Shown piece by piece: positions 1 through 9,206 of a DNA stretch of 64,000 bases. Below the pieces are notes generated by a model. It was not told the DNA's origin, did not search any database, and was given only the letters and a program-made list of their open reading frames with translations. The stretch is from Chitinophagaceae bacterium (GTDB lineage: Bacteria; Bacteroidota; Bacteroidia; Chitinophagales; Chitinophagaceae). The position numbers were made by a program, and so were the translations under genes. The stretch spans positions 1-64,000 of the forward strand of contig JAEUVS010000125.1 in assembly GCA_016786745.1 (NCBI GenBank). The letters are read 5' to 3'. The stretch's first letter is position 1. Each line of letters begins with the position of its first letter.

Positions 1-774
1 CGGCGTTCCGACGCCCATCAGGTACCTGGGTTTCTCCTCCGGAAGATGTTCGCAACACAATGCAGCAAGCTCATACATCATTTCTTCGGGCTCACCCACG
101 CTTAGTCCGCCAATAGCATTACCCACGGCGCCTGCAGCCGCTATAGCTTCGCATGATGCTATCCGTAAGTCGCTGTATGCCCCACCCTGTACAATGGGAA
201 ACAGGTTCTGCGAATAGCCGTACCTGTCGCTTGTTTCGTTAAACCGTTTAAAACACCTGGAGAGCCAGCGGTGCGTAAGATCCATCGATTCCTTTGCGTA
301 TTTATAATCACTTGGGTAAGGTGGACATTCATCGAAAGCCATGATGATATCTGCGCCTATGGTTCTTTGAATATCCATCACCAGTTCGGGAGTAAAAAGA
401 TGGCGCGATCCATCAATGTGCGATTGGAACATTACCCCTTCCTCGCTGATTTTTCTTGAACCCGCTAATGAAAAAACCTGGTAACCGCCGCTGTCGGTCA
501 GGATAGGTCTGTCCCAGCCATTGAATTTGTGTAAACCTCCGGCCTGTTCGAGGATGTCTAATGAGGGCCGCAGGTAAAGATGATAAGTGTTGCCCAGAAT
601 GATTTGCGCTTTTACGTCGGATTTCAGTTGCTGTTGACTAACTGCTTTTACGCTTCCTGCGGTGCCCACGGGCATGAATACCGGCGTGAGCACTTCGCCG
701 TGATCGGTGGTGAATTGGCCGGCGCGGCCTTTTGATTTTGGGTCTTTCTGTTGAAGATCGAAGTGTAATTGCAT
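1..774 (-). CDS. tgt: tRNA-guanine transglycosylase (queuine tRNA-ribosyltransferase), C-terminus cut by window edge
   Basis: Exchanges guanine at the wobble position (34) of GUN-anticodon tRNAs for the queuosine precursor preQ1. Translating the minus strand from the ATG at 774-772 gives 258 uninterrupted codons to the window edge. Family landmarks are clear: PVFMPVGT near the start, ILGNTYHLYLRP, the substrate-binding stretch LTDSGGYQVFS, AFDECPPYP with the catalytic-region aspartate, and PIVQGG followed by AIGGLSVGEP. The C-terminal part with the nucleophilic aspartate region and zinc site lies outside the window. The gene diverges from trpS across 74 bases. queA, the next enzyme of the same modification pathway, is in the same window at 25.6 kb but not linked. 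Confidence 0.95.
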   Translation of the reverse strand, partial: MQLHFDLQQKDPKSKGRAGQFTTDHGEVLTPVFMPVGTAGSVKAVSQQQLKSDVKAQIILGNTYHLYLRPSLDILEQAGGLHKFNGWDRPILTDSGGYQVFSLAGSRKISEEGVMFQSHIDGSRHLFTPELVMDIQRTIGADIIMAFDECPPYPSDYKYAKESMDLTHRWLSRCFKRFNETSDRYGYSQNLFPIVQGGAYSDLRIASCEAIAAAGAVGNAIGGLSVGEPEEMMYELAALCCEHLPEEKPRYLMGVGTP

Positions 775-848
775 TAAAATCGCAAGATACAGGGAAATAT
801 ATTTTTTATCCAAGCCAGCCGCAGGCCAAAACGTATCTTCGCGCTTTT
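775..848. promoter_or_regulatory. divergent promoter region between tgt and trpS
   Basis: This 74-base gap must hold both promoters. On the plus strand TATCTTCG at 834-841 differs by one base from the Bacteroidota -7 element TAnnTTTG and ends only 7 bases before the trpS ATG. On the minus strand TATCTTGC lies 7 bases before the tgt ATG, with a TTG 21 bases further up. Both would give transcripts with almost no leader. Matches are imperfect, so confidence is low. Confidence 0.35.
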
Positions 849-1859
849 ATGGAAAGCAACGGAAAGAAACAGATCGTAATGAGCGGCATTAGAAGCACCG
901 GCTTCCTCCACCTTGGAAACTACTTCGGCGCCATCAGGAACTATGTAAGGATGCAGGACGAATATCAATGCTTTTTTATGGTGGCCGACCTGCATGCGCT
1001 CACCACCCATCCCGATACAAAAGACCTTAAAGCGAATGTGCATCGCGTGCTCGCGGAAAATATCGCTTCGGGCCTGGATCCGGAAAAAGTAGCGCTATAC
1101 TGCCAGAGCCACGTTCCCGAAACAAGCGAGCTTTACCTGTACCTGAACATGCTGGCCTATAAAGGCGAACTTGAAAAAACCAGTACGTTTAAAGATAAGG
1201 CGCGTCAACATCCACAAAAAGTGAACGCCGGGCTACTCACTTACCCTACACTGATGACCGCCGATATCATTTTGCATCGCGCGCAGTTCGTGCCTGTGGG
1301 TAAAGACCAGGAACAGCACCTTGAGATGGCAAGGAATTTTGTGAACCGCTTCAACCACCGTTACGGTGAAATATTTCCGGAACCGTATGCATTCAATTTC
1401 GGGGAAGACCTCGCAAAGGTACCCGCGCTCGACGGATCAGGTAAGATGAGCAAAAGCGAAAACCAGTACTCCACCCTTTACCTGTCGGATGAAGATGATT
1501 TGATCAGGAAGAAAATTAAGAAAGCAAAAACAGATCAGCTTCCGGAACAACCTGGTTCGCCAAAAAGCGAGGCAATCTCCAACCTGTTTCAACTCCTGGA
1601 ACTTGTAAGCGACGCCTCAGTCGTAAAAAAATTCGACGATCAATATAACAATCTCACCATTCGCTATGGCGACCTTAAAGAACAGCTGGCAGAAGATATG
1701 GTGAAATTCATTTCTCCAATACGTCAAAAAGCCAAAGACATATACAACGATGAAGACTACCTGAAACAGGTGATGGCCCGCGGAGCCGCCAAGGCGCGCG
1801 ACAGTGCACAAAGCACGATGGAACTGGTAAGAAGGGCTATGGGTTTGGATTATTTTTAG
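849..1859 (+). CDS. trpS: tryptophanyl-tRNA synthetase
   Basis: Class I aminoacyl-tRNA synthetase that charges tRNA-Trp. The HIGH-type signature appears as GFLHLGNYFG around residues 18-27, and the second ATP-binding signature KMSKS is at about residues 199-203. The length of 336 residues fits bacterial TrpRS. The open frame extends upstream to 732, but that stretch overlaps the start of divergent tgt and encodes nothing family-like; the ATG at 849 puts the catalytic core at its normal distance from the N-terminus. The deoxynucleoside kinase gene follows 37 bases downstream on the same strand and may be cotranscribed. Confidence 0.96.
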   Translation: MESNGKKQIVMSGIRSTGFLHLGNYFGAIRNYVRMQDEYQCFFMVADLHALTTHPDTKDLKANVHRVLAENIASGLDPEKVALYCQSHVPETSELYLYLNMLAYKGELEKTSTFKDKARQHPQKVNAGLLTYPTLMTADIILHRAQFVPVGKDQEQHLEMARNFVNRFNHRYGEIFPEPYAFNFGEDLAKVPALDGSGKMSKSENQYSTLYLSDEDDLIRKKIKKAKTDQLPEQPGSPKSEAISNLFQLLELVSDASVVKKFDDQYNNLTIRYGDLKEQLAEDMVKFISPIRQKAKDIYNDEDYLKQVMARGAAKARDSAQSTMELVRRAMGLDYF

Positions 1860-1896
1860 CGAACATTTTCATATTTGTTTATATTTAAGAGGACAA

Positions 1897-2532
1897 ATGG
1901 CAAAAAGCAAAAAACCTAAACATATAGCGGTAGCCGGTAACATCGGTGCGGGAAAAACTACCCTTACTGAGTTACTCAGCAAACATTACAAATGGATTCC
2001 TCAATTTGAAGATGTTGACCACAATCCTTACCTGTTTGATTTTTATGAAGACATGCCGCGCTGGAGCTTCAACCTTCAGATTTACTTTTTAAACAACCGC
2101 CTCAACCAGCTTCTCGATATACAAAGGGGAACAGAAACTGTTATACAGGACCGAACGATTTACGAAGACGCTCACATTTTTGCGCCTAACCTTCATGAGA
2201 TGGGGTTAATGGGTAAGCGGGATTTCGATAATTATTTTACTTTTTTTGAAACGCTAAAGTCGATGGTGCAGCCGCCTGACCTTTTAATTTATTTAAAGGG
2301 ATCGGTGCCTACGCTTGTTGCGCAGATTCAGAAAAGAGGAAGAGATTATGAGGAAAATATTCGTCTCGATTACCTGAAACGGTTGAATGATTTTTATAAC
2401 AAATGGATAGAGGGATACCGGGAGGGGCCGTTGCTGGTGATTGATATTGATAAGAATAAGTTTCCTGAGAATGAGGAGCATCTCGGAGAGGTGATTGGAA
2501 AGGTTGATGCGATGCTTTATGGATTGTTTTAG
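1897..2532 (+). CDS. deoxynucleoside kinase (dAK/dGK family)
   Basis: Phosphorylates deoxynucleosides in nucleotide salvage. The 211-residue protein has the P-loop GNIGAGKTT at residues 14-22, the DRTIYED motif that in this family carries the catalytic and sugar-contacting residues, and an arginine-rich lid region RGRDYEENI. The length is typical of bacterial deoxyadenosine/deoxyguanosine kinases. Which base it prefers cannot be told from the sequence. It sits 37 bases after trpS, and converges with the DUF922 gene 31 bases further on. Confidence 0.9.
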   Translation: MAKSKKPKHIAVAGNIGAGKTTLTELLSKHYKWIPQFEDVDHNPYLFDFYEDMPRWSFNLQIYFLNNRLNQLLDIQRGTETVIQDRTIYEDAHIFAPNLHEMGLMGKRDFDNYFTFFETLKSMVQPPDLLIYLKGSVPTLVAQIQKRGRDYEENIRLDYLKRLNDFYNKWIEGYREGPLLVIDIDKNKFPENEEHLGEVIGKVDAMLYGLF

Positions 2533-2563
2533 TTTTTGAATGCAAATCCCGCCGCGGGCTACC

Positions 2564-3103
2564 CTACTTCATCACTGTCTTGTAATCTGAAAACTTTTCG
2601 AGCTGCTTCAGCATTGTATCAATTTTATCATCCCACTTTTTTTGCTCCGCAGTATCCAGTGAATGGTTCGTAAGCAGATCGTATTGCCTCTGCATCGCCA
2701 CATGATCCTTCATCGTTCCGCCATAAATCTTATTGATATCATCGCCGACAGTCTTACTATTAAACTTGTACTCAGTTAAATTCTTATGAAGGAGCCGCGC
2801 GTGCGCTTCAGTAATATCAAAATGCCCCTGCTCGTGGTTCAGAATATATTCATTTCTAATTCTTCCCCACGAGAGCCGCTTGTTAAACATGCATTTAATT
2901 GAATGCGTAAGACCTTTTTCGTTATAACCAAACTCTGCTTTGATAGTGCTGTTGGTAAGAGCCGCATTGGAAGAAGAAGGATCCGGCGAGCCTTTAAAAT
3001 CGGCCCACGTAAGTTTCCGCGACGGACTCCACTCGATGATATTTTCATCGGCGGGCAGGGATAGTGACAAGATCAGTGCAAGGAGTGGTAACTTATAGAA
3101 CAT
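2564..3103 (-). CDS. exported DUF922-type putative zinc protease
   Basis: A 179-residue protein with an N-terminal hydrophobic signal segment (about residues 1-18). Residues 90-94 read HEQGH, a match to the HExxH zinc-protease motif, followed by FDITE. The surrounding pattern (WADFKGSP near the start, then HEQGHFDI) is that of the DUF922 family found in Bacteroidota, often named secreted zinc-dependent proteases; activity has not been shown for the family as far as I know. It is downstream of pckA in the same direction, with a 38-base gap. Confidence 0.75.
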   Translation of the reverse strand: MFYKLPLLALILSLSLPADENIIEWSPSRKLTWADFKGSPDPSSSNAALTNSTIKAEFGYNEKGLTHSIKCMFNKRLSWGRIRNEYILNHEQGHFDITEAHARLLHKNLTEYKFNSKTVGDDINKIYGGTMKDHVAMQRQYDLLTNHSLDTAEQKKWDDKIDTMLKQLEKFSDYKTVMK

Positions 3104-3141
3104 GCGGACACAAAGTTACTACCTGGAAATGTACTCAAAAG

Positions 3142-4743
3142 TTAAATGAGCGGCCGCGCCGACCTGATCTCAGCATCCACTCCGTCTTCATATTTCTCAA
3201 AATTCTTAATAAATTTTTTCGCAAGTATTAATGCCTGTGCATCATAGGCGTCTTTATCGTTCCAGGTGTTTCTCGGGTAAAGCATAGGTGACGGGACACC
3301 GGGGCACTCCGCCGGTATATCCATTCCGAATACAGGATGACGATCGCACCGCACGTTCTCCAGTTTTCCTGTCAGCGCAGCAGCAATCATCGCTCTCGTA
3401 TACTGCAGTTTTATACGTGAGCCTGATCCGTACGCGCCACCTGTCCATCCTGTGTTCACCAGCCACACATTCACTTTATGCTTCCTGATTTTTTCACCGA
3501 GCATAGCGGCATACTTTCCCGGATGAAGCGGTATGAAAGGTGCGCCAAAGCATGCGCTGAAAGTGGAGACCGGTTCTGTAATTCCTGTTTCTGTACCCGC
3601 AATTTTCGCCGTGTATCCTGAAATAAACTGGTACATAGCCTGTGCGGCAGTCAGCTTCGATATCGGCGGCAGCACACCCGAAGCATCGCAGGTAAGAAAA
3701 AATATATTGGAAGGAATGTTTCCCGTAGAAGGTTTCTTTGCGTTGGCGATGTAGTGTACCGGGTAAGATACGCGTGTATTCTCAGTAATGCACGACGACG
3801 CAAAATTTGTTTTCTTCGAGCCAGCAAAGCAAACGGTGTTTTCAAGCAATGCGCCATCATGGATAGCATGAAAAATTTCCGGCTCTTTTTCTTCGTCGAG
3901 GTTAATCACTTTCGCATAACACCCGCCTTCAAAATTAAAAATGCCATCATGCGTCCATCCGTGTTCATCGTCGCCAATGAGCATGCGGGTTGGGTCCGCG
4001 CTGAGCGTTGTCTTTCCCGTTCCGCTCAGGCCAAAAAATAATGCGGTGTCGCCATTGTTGCCAATGTTTGCTGAGCAGTGCATGCTGAGCACATCATGAT
4101 GGTGCGGCAGAATATAATTGAGCACCGTAAAAATTCCTTTCTTGATTTCTCCTGTGTAACCCGTACCGGCGATCAAAATCATTTTATGCCTGAAGCTGAT
4201 CACCGCCGCGTGTTTGCTGCGCGTGCCGCAATCGTCTTTATCGAGTTCCAATCCCGGCACACTGATCACGTGCCAGTCGGGCCTGAATGTTTTAAGTTCT
4301 GCGGGCTCGGGTCGCAGGAACATGTTGTAGGCAAAAAGGTTGCCCCATGGTTTTTCGTTGATGACGCGCACATTCATCCTGTATCGCGGATCGGCGCATG
4401 CATAACAATCGCGCACCCAAAGTTCAGGCAGCCGGTCCAGGTAATTCATGCAACTGTCGAATACTCTTTCAAAATATTTTATTTCGATCGGAATGTTGAA
4501 GGTGTTCCAGTCAACCGTGCCGGCGGTGATGTCATCTTTCACGATGTACTTGTCTTTCGGACTTCGCCCGGTAAATTCGCCGGTGCTTATTACAAGCGCG
4601 CCGGATTCGTCGAGGTAGCCCTCGTCGAGCCTTAGCGTATCTTCAACAAGTATTTTAGGAGAAAGCTGGTAATGAGTATTTTCAGATAAAAGCAGGCCCA
4701 GGCGGACCTGCTTGTTTTCAGTAGCAATCGTAGAGACCGTCAT
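3142..4743 (-). CDS. pckA: phosphoenolpyruvate carboxykinase (ATP)
   Basis: Converts oxaloacetate and ATP to phosphoenolpyruvate, CO2 and ADP, the entry step of gluconeogenesis. The 533-residue protein has the kinase-1a P-loop GLSGTGKTTLS near residue 240, the kinase-2 motif GDDEHGW shortly after, and the substrate-site stretch FTGRSPKDKY near residue 57, all diagnostic of the ATP-dependent form rather than the GTP form. Length is normal. A good Bacteroidota promoter lies directly upstream (4767-4798), so the gene is probably transcribed from its own start, possibly running into the DUF922 gene. Confidence 0.97.
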   Translation of the reverse strand: MTVSTIATENKQVRLGLLLSENTHYQLSPKILVEDTLRLDEGYLDESGALVISTGEFTGRSPKDKYIVKDDITAGTVDWNTFNIPIEIKYFERVFDSCMNYLDRLPELWVRDCYACADPRYRMNVRVINEKPWGNLFAYNMFLRPEPAELKTFRPDWHVISVPGLELDKDDCGTRSKHAAVISFRHKMILIAGTGYTGEIKKGIFTVLNYILPHHHDVLSMHCSANIGNNGDTALFFGLSGTGKTTLSADPTRMLIGDDEHGWTHDGIFNFEGGCYAKVINLDEEKEPEIFHAIHDGALLENTVCFAGSKKTNFASSCITENTRVSYPVHYIANAKKPSTGNIPSNIFFLTCDASGVLPPISKLTAAQAMYQFISGYTAKIAGTETGITEPVSTFSACFGAPFIPLHPGKYAAMLGEKIRKHKVNVWLVNTGWTGGAYGSGSRIKLQYTRAMIAAALTGKLENVRCDRHPVFGMDIPAECPGVPSPMLYPRNTWNDKDAYDAQALILAKKFIKNFEKYEDGVDAEIRSARPLI

Positions 4744-4766
4744 AAGGCAAGCAATGGTTTAAGCCT

Positions 4767-4798
4767 CAAAGATAAATCGTAGTTTTATCTAAAACAAA
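4767..4798 (-). promoter_or_regulatory. pckA promoter (Bacteroidota sigma-ABfr type)
   Basis: On the minus strand TTTG (4798-4795) is followed after 20 bases by TATCTTTG (4774-4767), an exact match to the TAnnTTTG -7 element with accepted spacing. It would start transcription about 15 to 20 bases before the pckA ATG at 4743. Confidence 0.6.
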
Positions 4799-4976
4799 GG
4801 CCATATAGACGGTCATATTTGATAAAACTTCAAAATAAGTTGCATTAATTTTAAAATATCTAACTAACAAGTGTTAGTATTGAGAGGGCGAGGGGAGATT
4901 AATGATTCAGGTAAACCAAAACTAAATCTCCTATTTTTACACACTTTAAAGGCAAACAAAAAACAGTACTCCGCAG

Positions 4977-6266
4977 ATGAAACACCTGCCGTTGAACCCT
5001 TCAATCTTCAGGAATAACAGGAAAAGATTCATAGAAAGGATGGAAAAAAACGCCATCGCGATCTTCAACAGCAACGATGAGATGCCGATGAACGGCGACG
5101 CCCTGTATCCCTTTCAACAGAATTCCGATCTCTACTGGTTAACGGGCATCATGCAGGAGGATACTATGGTGGTTCTTTTTCCCGACAACCCGGATCCGAA
5201 GTTTCGCGAAGTGTTGGTGTTGGTAAGGCCGAACGAATTGAAAGAAAAATGGGATGGGAAAAGATTGCGCGCGGCGGAGGCGAAGCAGATTTCCGGTTTT
5301 GATTCTGTCGTGTGGCTCGATTCACTGGAAGGTTTGCTTCAACCGTGGATCCACCTGGCAGATATCATCTATCTCAATTCGAACGAAAACGACCGCAAGG
5401 CATCGCCGATATTAACGAGAGATTACCGCTATGCGGAAGAAATGAAGTTGAAATATCCATTTCACCGCTATGAAAGAAGCGCGAAGATCCTGAAAGATCT
5501 CAGGGGAATAAAAACAAAAGAAGAAGTGGAAGTGATGCAGGAGGCTATGAACATCACGCATAAAACTTTTGAAAAGCTGTTGAAGGTCATCAGGCCGGGC
5601 ATCATGGAATATGAGATTCATGCTGAAATTGTTCACTCTTTTCTTATGCAGCGCTCAAGCGGTGAAGCTTATGGAAGCATTGTAGCGTCGGGCGACAGGG
5701 CACGCACACTACATTACGTAACCAACAGCGAAGAATGTAAGGATGGCGAACTTATACTAATGGATTTCGGGGCACGGTATGGCGGTTATTGCGCCGACCT
5801 CACACGCACGGTTCCGGTAAACGGAAAATTCACGAAAAGACAGGCCGAAGTGTACAATGCCTGTTTACATTTGCACAACTTTGCAAAAGCGTTGTTGAAA
5901 CCGGGAATCACGATAACCGACTACACGGATAAAGTGGCCGACGAAGCAACAAAAACGTTTGTAAAGCTCGGCATTCTGAGTGATGCCGACGTTAAAAACG
6001 AAGACAGGGAAAACCGGGCTTACCGGAAATATCTTTATCACGGCATTTCACATCATCTCGGTATTGATGTGCATGACCTGGGTACGCGCACCGAGCCATT
6101 GCAACCCGGGATGGTGCTGACAGTTGAGCCGGGAATTTATATCGAGCAGGAACAAATGGGAATAAGAATAGAAAATAACGTATGGATCACTGAATCGGGC
6201 AACGACGATCTCATGAAAAATATTCCAATAACAGTAGCAGAGATCGAGGCGCTGATGAAGAAATAA
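4977..6266 (+). CDS. pepP: Xaa-Pro aminopeptidase (aminopeptidase P)
   Basis: Removes an N-terminal residue that precedes proline. The 429-residue protein has the creatinase-type N-terminal domain (the PFQQNSDLYWLTG stretch is typical) and a pita-bread M24 metallopeptidase domain. The five metal ligands are visible: two aspartates in MDFGARYGGYCADLTRT (about residues 263 and 274), a histidine in HGISHHLGIDVHD (near 357), and glutamates in TVEPG (near 383) and IRIENN (near 397). It starts a rightward run: pssA follows 4 bases later, then purS and rsmI. Confidence 0.94.
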   Translation: MKHLPLNPSIFRNNRKRFIERMEKNAIAIFNSNDEMPMNGDALYPFQQNSDLYWLTGIMQEDTMVVLFPDNPDPKFREVLVLVRPNELKEKWDGKRLRAAEAKQISGFDSVVWLDSLEGLLQPWIHLADIIYLNSNENDRKASPILTRDYRYAEEMKLKYPFHRYERSAKILKDLRGIKTKEEVEVMQEAMNITHKTFEKLLKVIRPGIMEYEIHAEIVHSFLMQRSSGEAYGSIVASGDRARTLHYVTNSEECKDGELILMDFGARYGGYCADLTRTVPVNGKFTKRQAEVYNACLHLHNFAKALLKPGITITDYTDKVADEATKTFVKLGILSDADVKNEDRENRAYRKYLYHGISHHLGIDVHDLGTRTEPLQPGMVLTVEPGIYIEQEQMGIRIENNVWITESGNDDLMKNIPITVAEIEALMKK

Positions 6267-6270
6267 AATT

Positions 6271-7044
6271 ATGATTAGGCAAATTCCCAACCTTTTTACC
6301 TTACTGAATTTAGTGTTCGGATGTATCGCGATAATTTTCGTGCTGCAAACCGGCGAAATGATCGTCACTGAAAGTGATAATGGCACATTTTCTCCGCAGT
6401 TACCGGAAAAAATCTGGTGGGGTTCGGTGTTTATCGGCCTGGCCGCTATCGTTGATTTTTTAGATGGATTTGTAGCGAGATTATTCAGAGCCACATCAGA
6501 CATGGGAAAGCAGCTTGATTCACTCGCGGATGTGGTAAGTTTTGGAGCGGCTCCCGGAATAATTCTTTACCAGCTTCTTCGCATCAGCTTTATACAGGAA
6601 GAAGACGGATTGGATACTTCAATATGGGCGCTGCTACCCGCTTTGCTGTTCCCGGTTGCGACAGCATGGAGACTCGCAAGATTTAATATAGACAACAATG
6701 CAGACAGTGATTTCAGGGGCGTACCGTGTCCTGCCGCCGGGTTGTTTGTGGCTTCTCTGCCATTGATAATATTCTATAATTATTTCAACATAAACATAGT
6801 GCTGGTAAACAAATGGACATTGTATGCGATTACCATCGTGCTGAGCGGTTTAATGGTCAGCAAAGCGCGCTTCATGGCGTTGAAATTCGGGAAGGACTCC
6901 GCAAAAAGCCATCTTCCAAAAATCATTCTTGTAATTATAGCGATTATCGCTGCCGTATTTCTTCAATGGCTGGCGGTGCCCGTGGTATTTATAGTGTATT
7001 TAATTTTGTCGCAGCTAATAACAACTAACAAAAAAATAAATTGA
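6271..7044 (+). CDS. pssA: CDP-diacylglycerol--serine O-phosphatidyltransferase
   Basis: Makes phosphatidylserine from CDP-diacylglycerol and serine in the inner membrane, the first step to phosphatidylethanolamine. The 257-residue protein has the full CDP-alcohol phosphotransferase signature, D-x2-D-G-x2-A-R-x8-G-x3-D-x3-D, starting at DFLDGFVAR (about residues 65-90). Several hydrophobic membrane helices follow. The ATG is 4 bases after the pepP stop, and purS begins 1 base after its own stop, so it is clearly in an operon. Confidence 0.92.
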   Translation: MIRQIPNLFTLLNLVFGCIAIIFVLQTGEMIVTESDNGTFSPQLPEKIWWGSVFIGLAAIVDFLDGFVARLFRATSDMGKQLDSLADVVSFGAAPGIILYQLLRISFIQEEDGLDTSIWALLPALLFPVATAWRLARFNIDNNADSDFRGVPCPAAGLFVASLPLIIFYNYFNINIVLVNKWTLYAITIVLSGLMVSKARFMALKFGKDSAKSHLPKIILVIIAIIAAVFLQWLAVPVVFIVYLILSQLITTNKKIN

Positions 7045-7045
7045 G

Positions 7046-7294
7046 ATGACATATACTGTACAGGTGAAAGTAATGCCGTTGAAAGAACTGCTCGATCCAC
7101 AAGGTAAAGCGGTGATGTCGGGATTAAAAAACCTTGGTTTGCCGGCGGTTTCCGATGTAAGGATCGGAAAGAATATTCAATTGCAGGTTGATGCCGACTC
7201 CGAAGAAAAGGCGAAGCAAATTGCTGAAGAAGCATCGAGAAAATTGCTTGCCAACGAAGTGATGGAGTATTTCGAAGTGGAATTAAAAAATTGA
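7046..7294 (+). CDS. purS: phosphoribosylformylglycinamidine synthase, PurS subunit
   Basis: Small subunit of the three-part FGAM synthase (PurS/PurL/PurQ) of purine synthesis; it bridges the glutaminase and synthetase subunits. The 82-residue protein starts YTVQVKVMPLKELLDPQGKAV and contains the family's LGLPAVSDVRIGK stretch. Length is exactly typical. purL and purQ are not next to it; here it is packed between pssA and rsmI with 1-base gaps. Confidence 0.88.
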   Translation: MTYTVQVKVMPLKELLDPQGKAVMSGLKNLGLPAVSDVRIGKNIQLQVDADSEEKAKQIAEEASRKLLANEVMEYFEVELKN

Positions 7295-7295
7295 T

Positions 7296-7964
7296 GTGCT
7301 ATACATAGTTCCCACTCCTATTGGCAATTTGCAGGACATCACCCTGCGAGCCCTTGAGATTCTCAAAAAAGTGGACCTGATTCTCGCCGAAGACACGCGA
7401 ACTTCTTCCAAATTGCTGAATCATTATAGTATTCAGAAGCCTCTCACGCCGTTTCACCAGCACAATGAGCACCAGGTGCTGCAACACATTATTTCCCAAC
7501 TCGAACAGGGTAAAACAATGGCTATCATTACCGATGCGGGAACGCCGGGAATATCCGATCCGGGGTTTCTCCTGGTTCGCGAATGCATAAGGGCGGGCAT
7601 AAAAGTTGAATGTTTACCAGGGGCGACTGCCTTTGTTCCGGCATTGGTAAACAGCGGATTGCCTTCGGACAGGTTTTGTTTCGAAGGCTTTCTTCCATTG
7701 AAAAAAGGAAGACATACGCTGCTTACCAAACTTGCTGACGAAGAGCGAACCATAATAGTTTATGAATCGCCGGTTCGGTTATTAAAAACGCTGGCCGATT
7801 TTATCCAATATTTTGGCGACAGCCGCAAGTGCAGCGTTAGCAGGGAGTTAAGCAAGATGTTCGAAGAAAATGTTCGCGGAACGCTTAAGGAAGTGCATGA
7901 ACATTTTCGCGATAAGAATATAAAGGGCGAAATTGTGATTGTTTTAGAAGGGAAAACTTTGTAA
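7296..7964 (+). CDS. rsmI: 16S rRNA 2'-O-ribose C1402 methyltransferase
   Basis: Tetrapyrrole-methylase-fold enzyme that methylates the ribose of C1402 in 16S rRNA. The N-terminus LYIVPTPIGNLQDITLRAL is the family signature, followed by LAEDTRTSSKLL, ITDAGTPGISDPG and CLPGATAFVPAL. The start is a GTG at 7296, one base after the purS stop; the ATG at 7294 is out of frame and hits a stop at once. The 222 residues are shorter than E. coli RsmI (about 286), so the C-terminal extra domain seems to be missing, as in many Bacteroidota versions. Confidence 0.9.
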   Translation: MLYIVPTPIGNLQDITLRALEILKKVDLILAEDTRTSSKLLNHYSIQKPLTPFHQHNEHQVLQHIISQLEQGKTMAIITDAGTPGISDPGFLLVRECIRAGIKVECLPGATAFVPALVNSGLPSDRFCFEGFLPLKKGRHTLLTKLADEERTIIVYESPVRLLKTLADFIQYFGDSRKCSVSRELSKMFEENVRGTLKEVHEHFRDKNIKGEIVIVLEGKTL

Positions 7965-8067
7965 AAATCTTAACCAGCATCGGCCGGACGCAAAGCTCAA
8001 ATCACACGAAATTTGGACTGTTTATTGATATTATGTTTTGTAACACAATGTCCTAAACTAAGATACC

Positions 8068-9009
8068 ATGTATACAGAAGGATTTGAAAGCCTCGAGGAA
8101 GCGGAAAAGGAATCCCGGAATACCTATGGGGGCACAAACGAAGCAGACAGGTTACTCCGTGAGAATGAAAAGCTCAAAAAGAGTCTCGAAAAAGAGAAGT
8201 TTTTTAATAAACTTCTTGACCAGGAGATCCAGGAGATGAAGATGTCGATGAATACCGGGCGCCAGGATTTTCATAGCGAATACTGGTCGGGTAGCAGGGG
8301 CGTGTCGAGGGGAGCTTTTTATTTGCTTTTGCTTGTTACGCTTATTCTTGGGGGTTATATTGGTTATGGTATTTACTATAACAAGCCGATGAATTATCTC
8401 AACATCGGTAAAACATCTCGTCCAGCCACGGTAGTTCAGAATACTTCTGTTGTTCCTGATGCTGCTGCGACTTCAGCGGCACAAACTTCTTCGGAAGGCA
8501 ACGTGCCTGTGGATGCCGCTACTCCTGCTGACAATACATCAAAGCCTGCCGAAAATGTTTCGAGGCCCGCGGAAAATAAAGCCGCAACTCCTCCCCCTGT
8601 AGCAAAAGATTCTGTTCCTAATATAATTGGTGCAAAGAAAACGGCTGAAAAGCCAAAAGCAAATGCGTCGACGCAGAGAGCGTCGGTTACGCCTACCGCG
8701 GACGAGGAATATAATGAAGATGAAGTGAACAGGGTGATTAACAGTGATAGCGCCCCGGTGACTTCAGCGCCTGCCAAACCTGCGGAAGAGAAAAGGCCCG
8801 TGATTGCTCGTTACAAGGTGACTTCGAAAGCAAATTTTTATAATAATCCTGATGAGAATTCGATGCGTGGCACGTTCATTTCCGGTGATGCGAATAAGGT
8901 TGTGGAAGCGTTAGAGGAGAAGGATGGGTTTATCTATGTTGTGTACACGAATGATCTTGGGTTTACTTCGAGGGGGTGGTTGAGTAAGCAGGATCTTACT
9001 AAGGAATAA
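8068..9009 (+). CDS. membrane-anchored coiled-coil protein with C-terminal SH3-like domain
   Basis: I do not recognise this 313-residue protein as a named family. It has a charged, probably coiled-coil N-terminus (about residues 25-60, rich in E, K and L), one membrane helix (about 82-103), a long linker rich in Ala, Pro, Thr and Ser (about 115-240), and a final 70 residues that look like a bacterial SH3 fold (SKANFYNNPDENS through SRGWLSKQDL). The layout suggests an inner-membrane protein with a periplasmic SH3 domain that could bind wall peptides or a partner. Gaps on both sides separate it from neighbours. Confidence 0.7.
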   Translation: MYTEGFESLEEAEKESRNTYGGTNEADRLLRENEKLKKSLEKEKFFNKLLDQEIQEMKMSMNTGRQDFHSEYWSGSRGVSRGAFYLLLLVTLILGGYIGYGIYYNKPMNYLNIGKTSRPATVVQNTSVVPDAAATSAAQTSSEGNVPVDAATPADNTSKPAENVSRPAENKAATPPPVAKDSVPNIIGAKKTAEKPKANASTQRASVTPTADEEYNEDEVNRVINSDSAPVTSAPAKPAEEKRPVIARYKVTSKANFYNNPDENSMRGTFISGDANKVVEALEEKDGFIYVVYTNDLGFTSRGWLSKQDLTKE

Positions 9010-9206
9010 TTTTGCTCCGCAAGCCTGTTGGCTGCCAGCCTGCGCGCACGGCTGATTACTTTTTGCCACAGCAAATGCTTCTGCCTTTTTGCTACCGCAG
9101 GCGCATCTTTCTTTCTTTATTTATTTTTTTTTATTTTTTTTTGAGGGCCGCAGGCCTATATCTTTTTTTCCCGGCCTCCAGGCCAGCGCGCCGCAGGCAA
9201 ATTCGC

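Noticed and set aside
732-848. In-frame upstream extension of trpS adding 39 residues
   Set aside because: It overlaps the first codons of divergent tgt and has no similarity to the TrpRS N-terminus; the ATG at 849 gives the normal length.
4078-4635. 185-codon frame opposite pckA
   Set aside because: Antisense shadow of a conserved gene.
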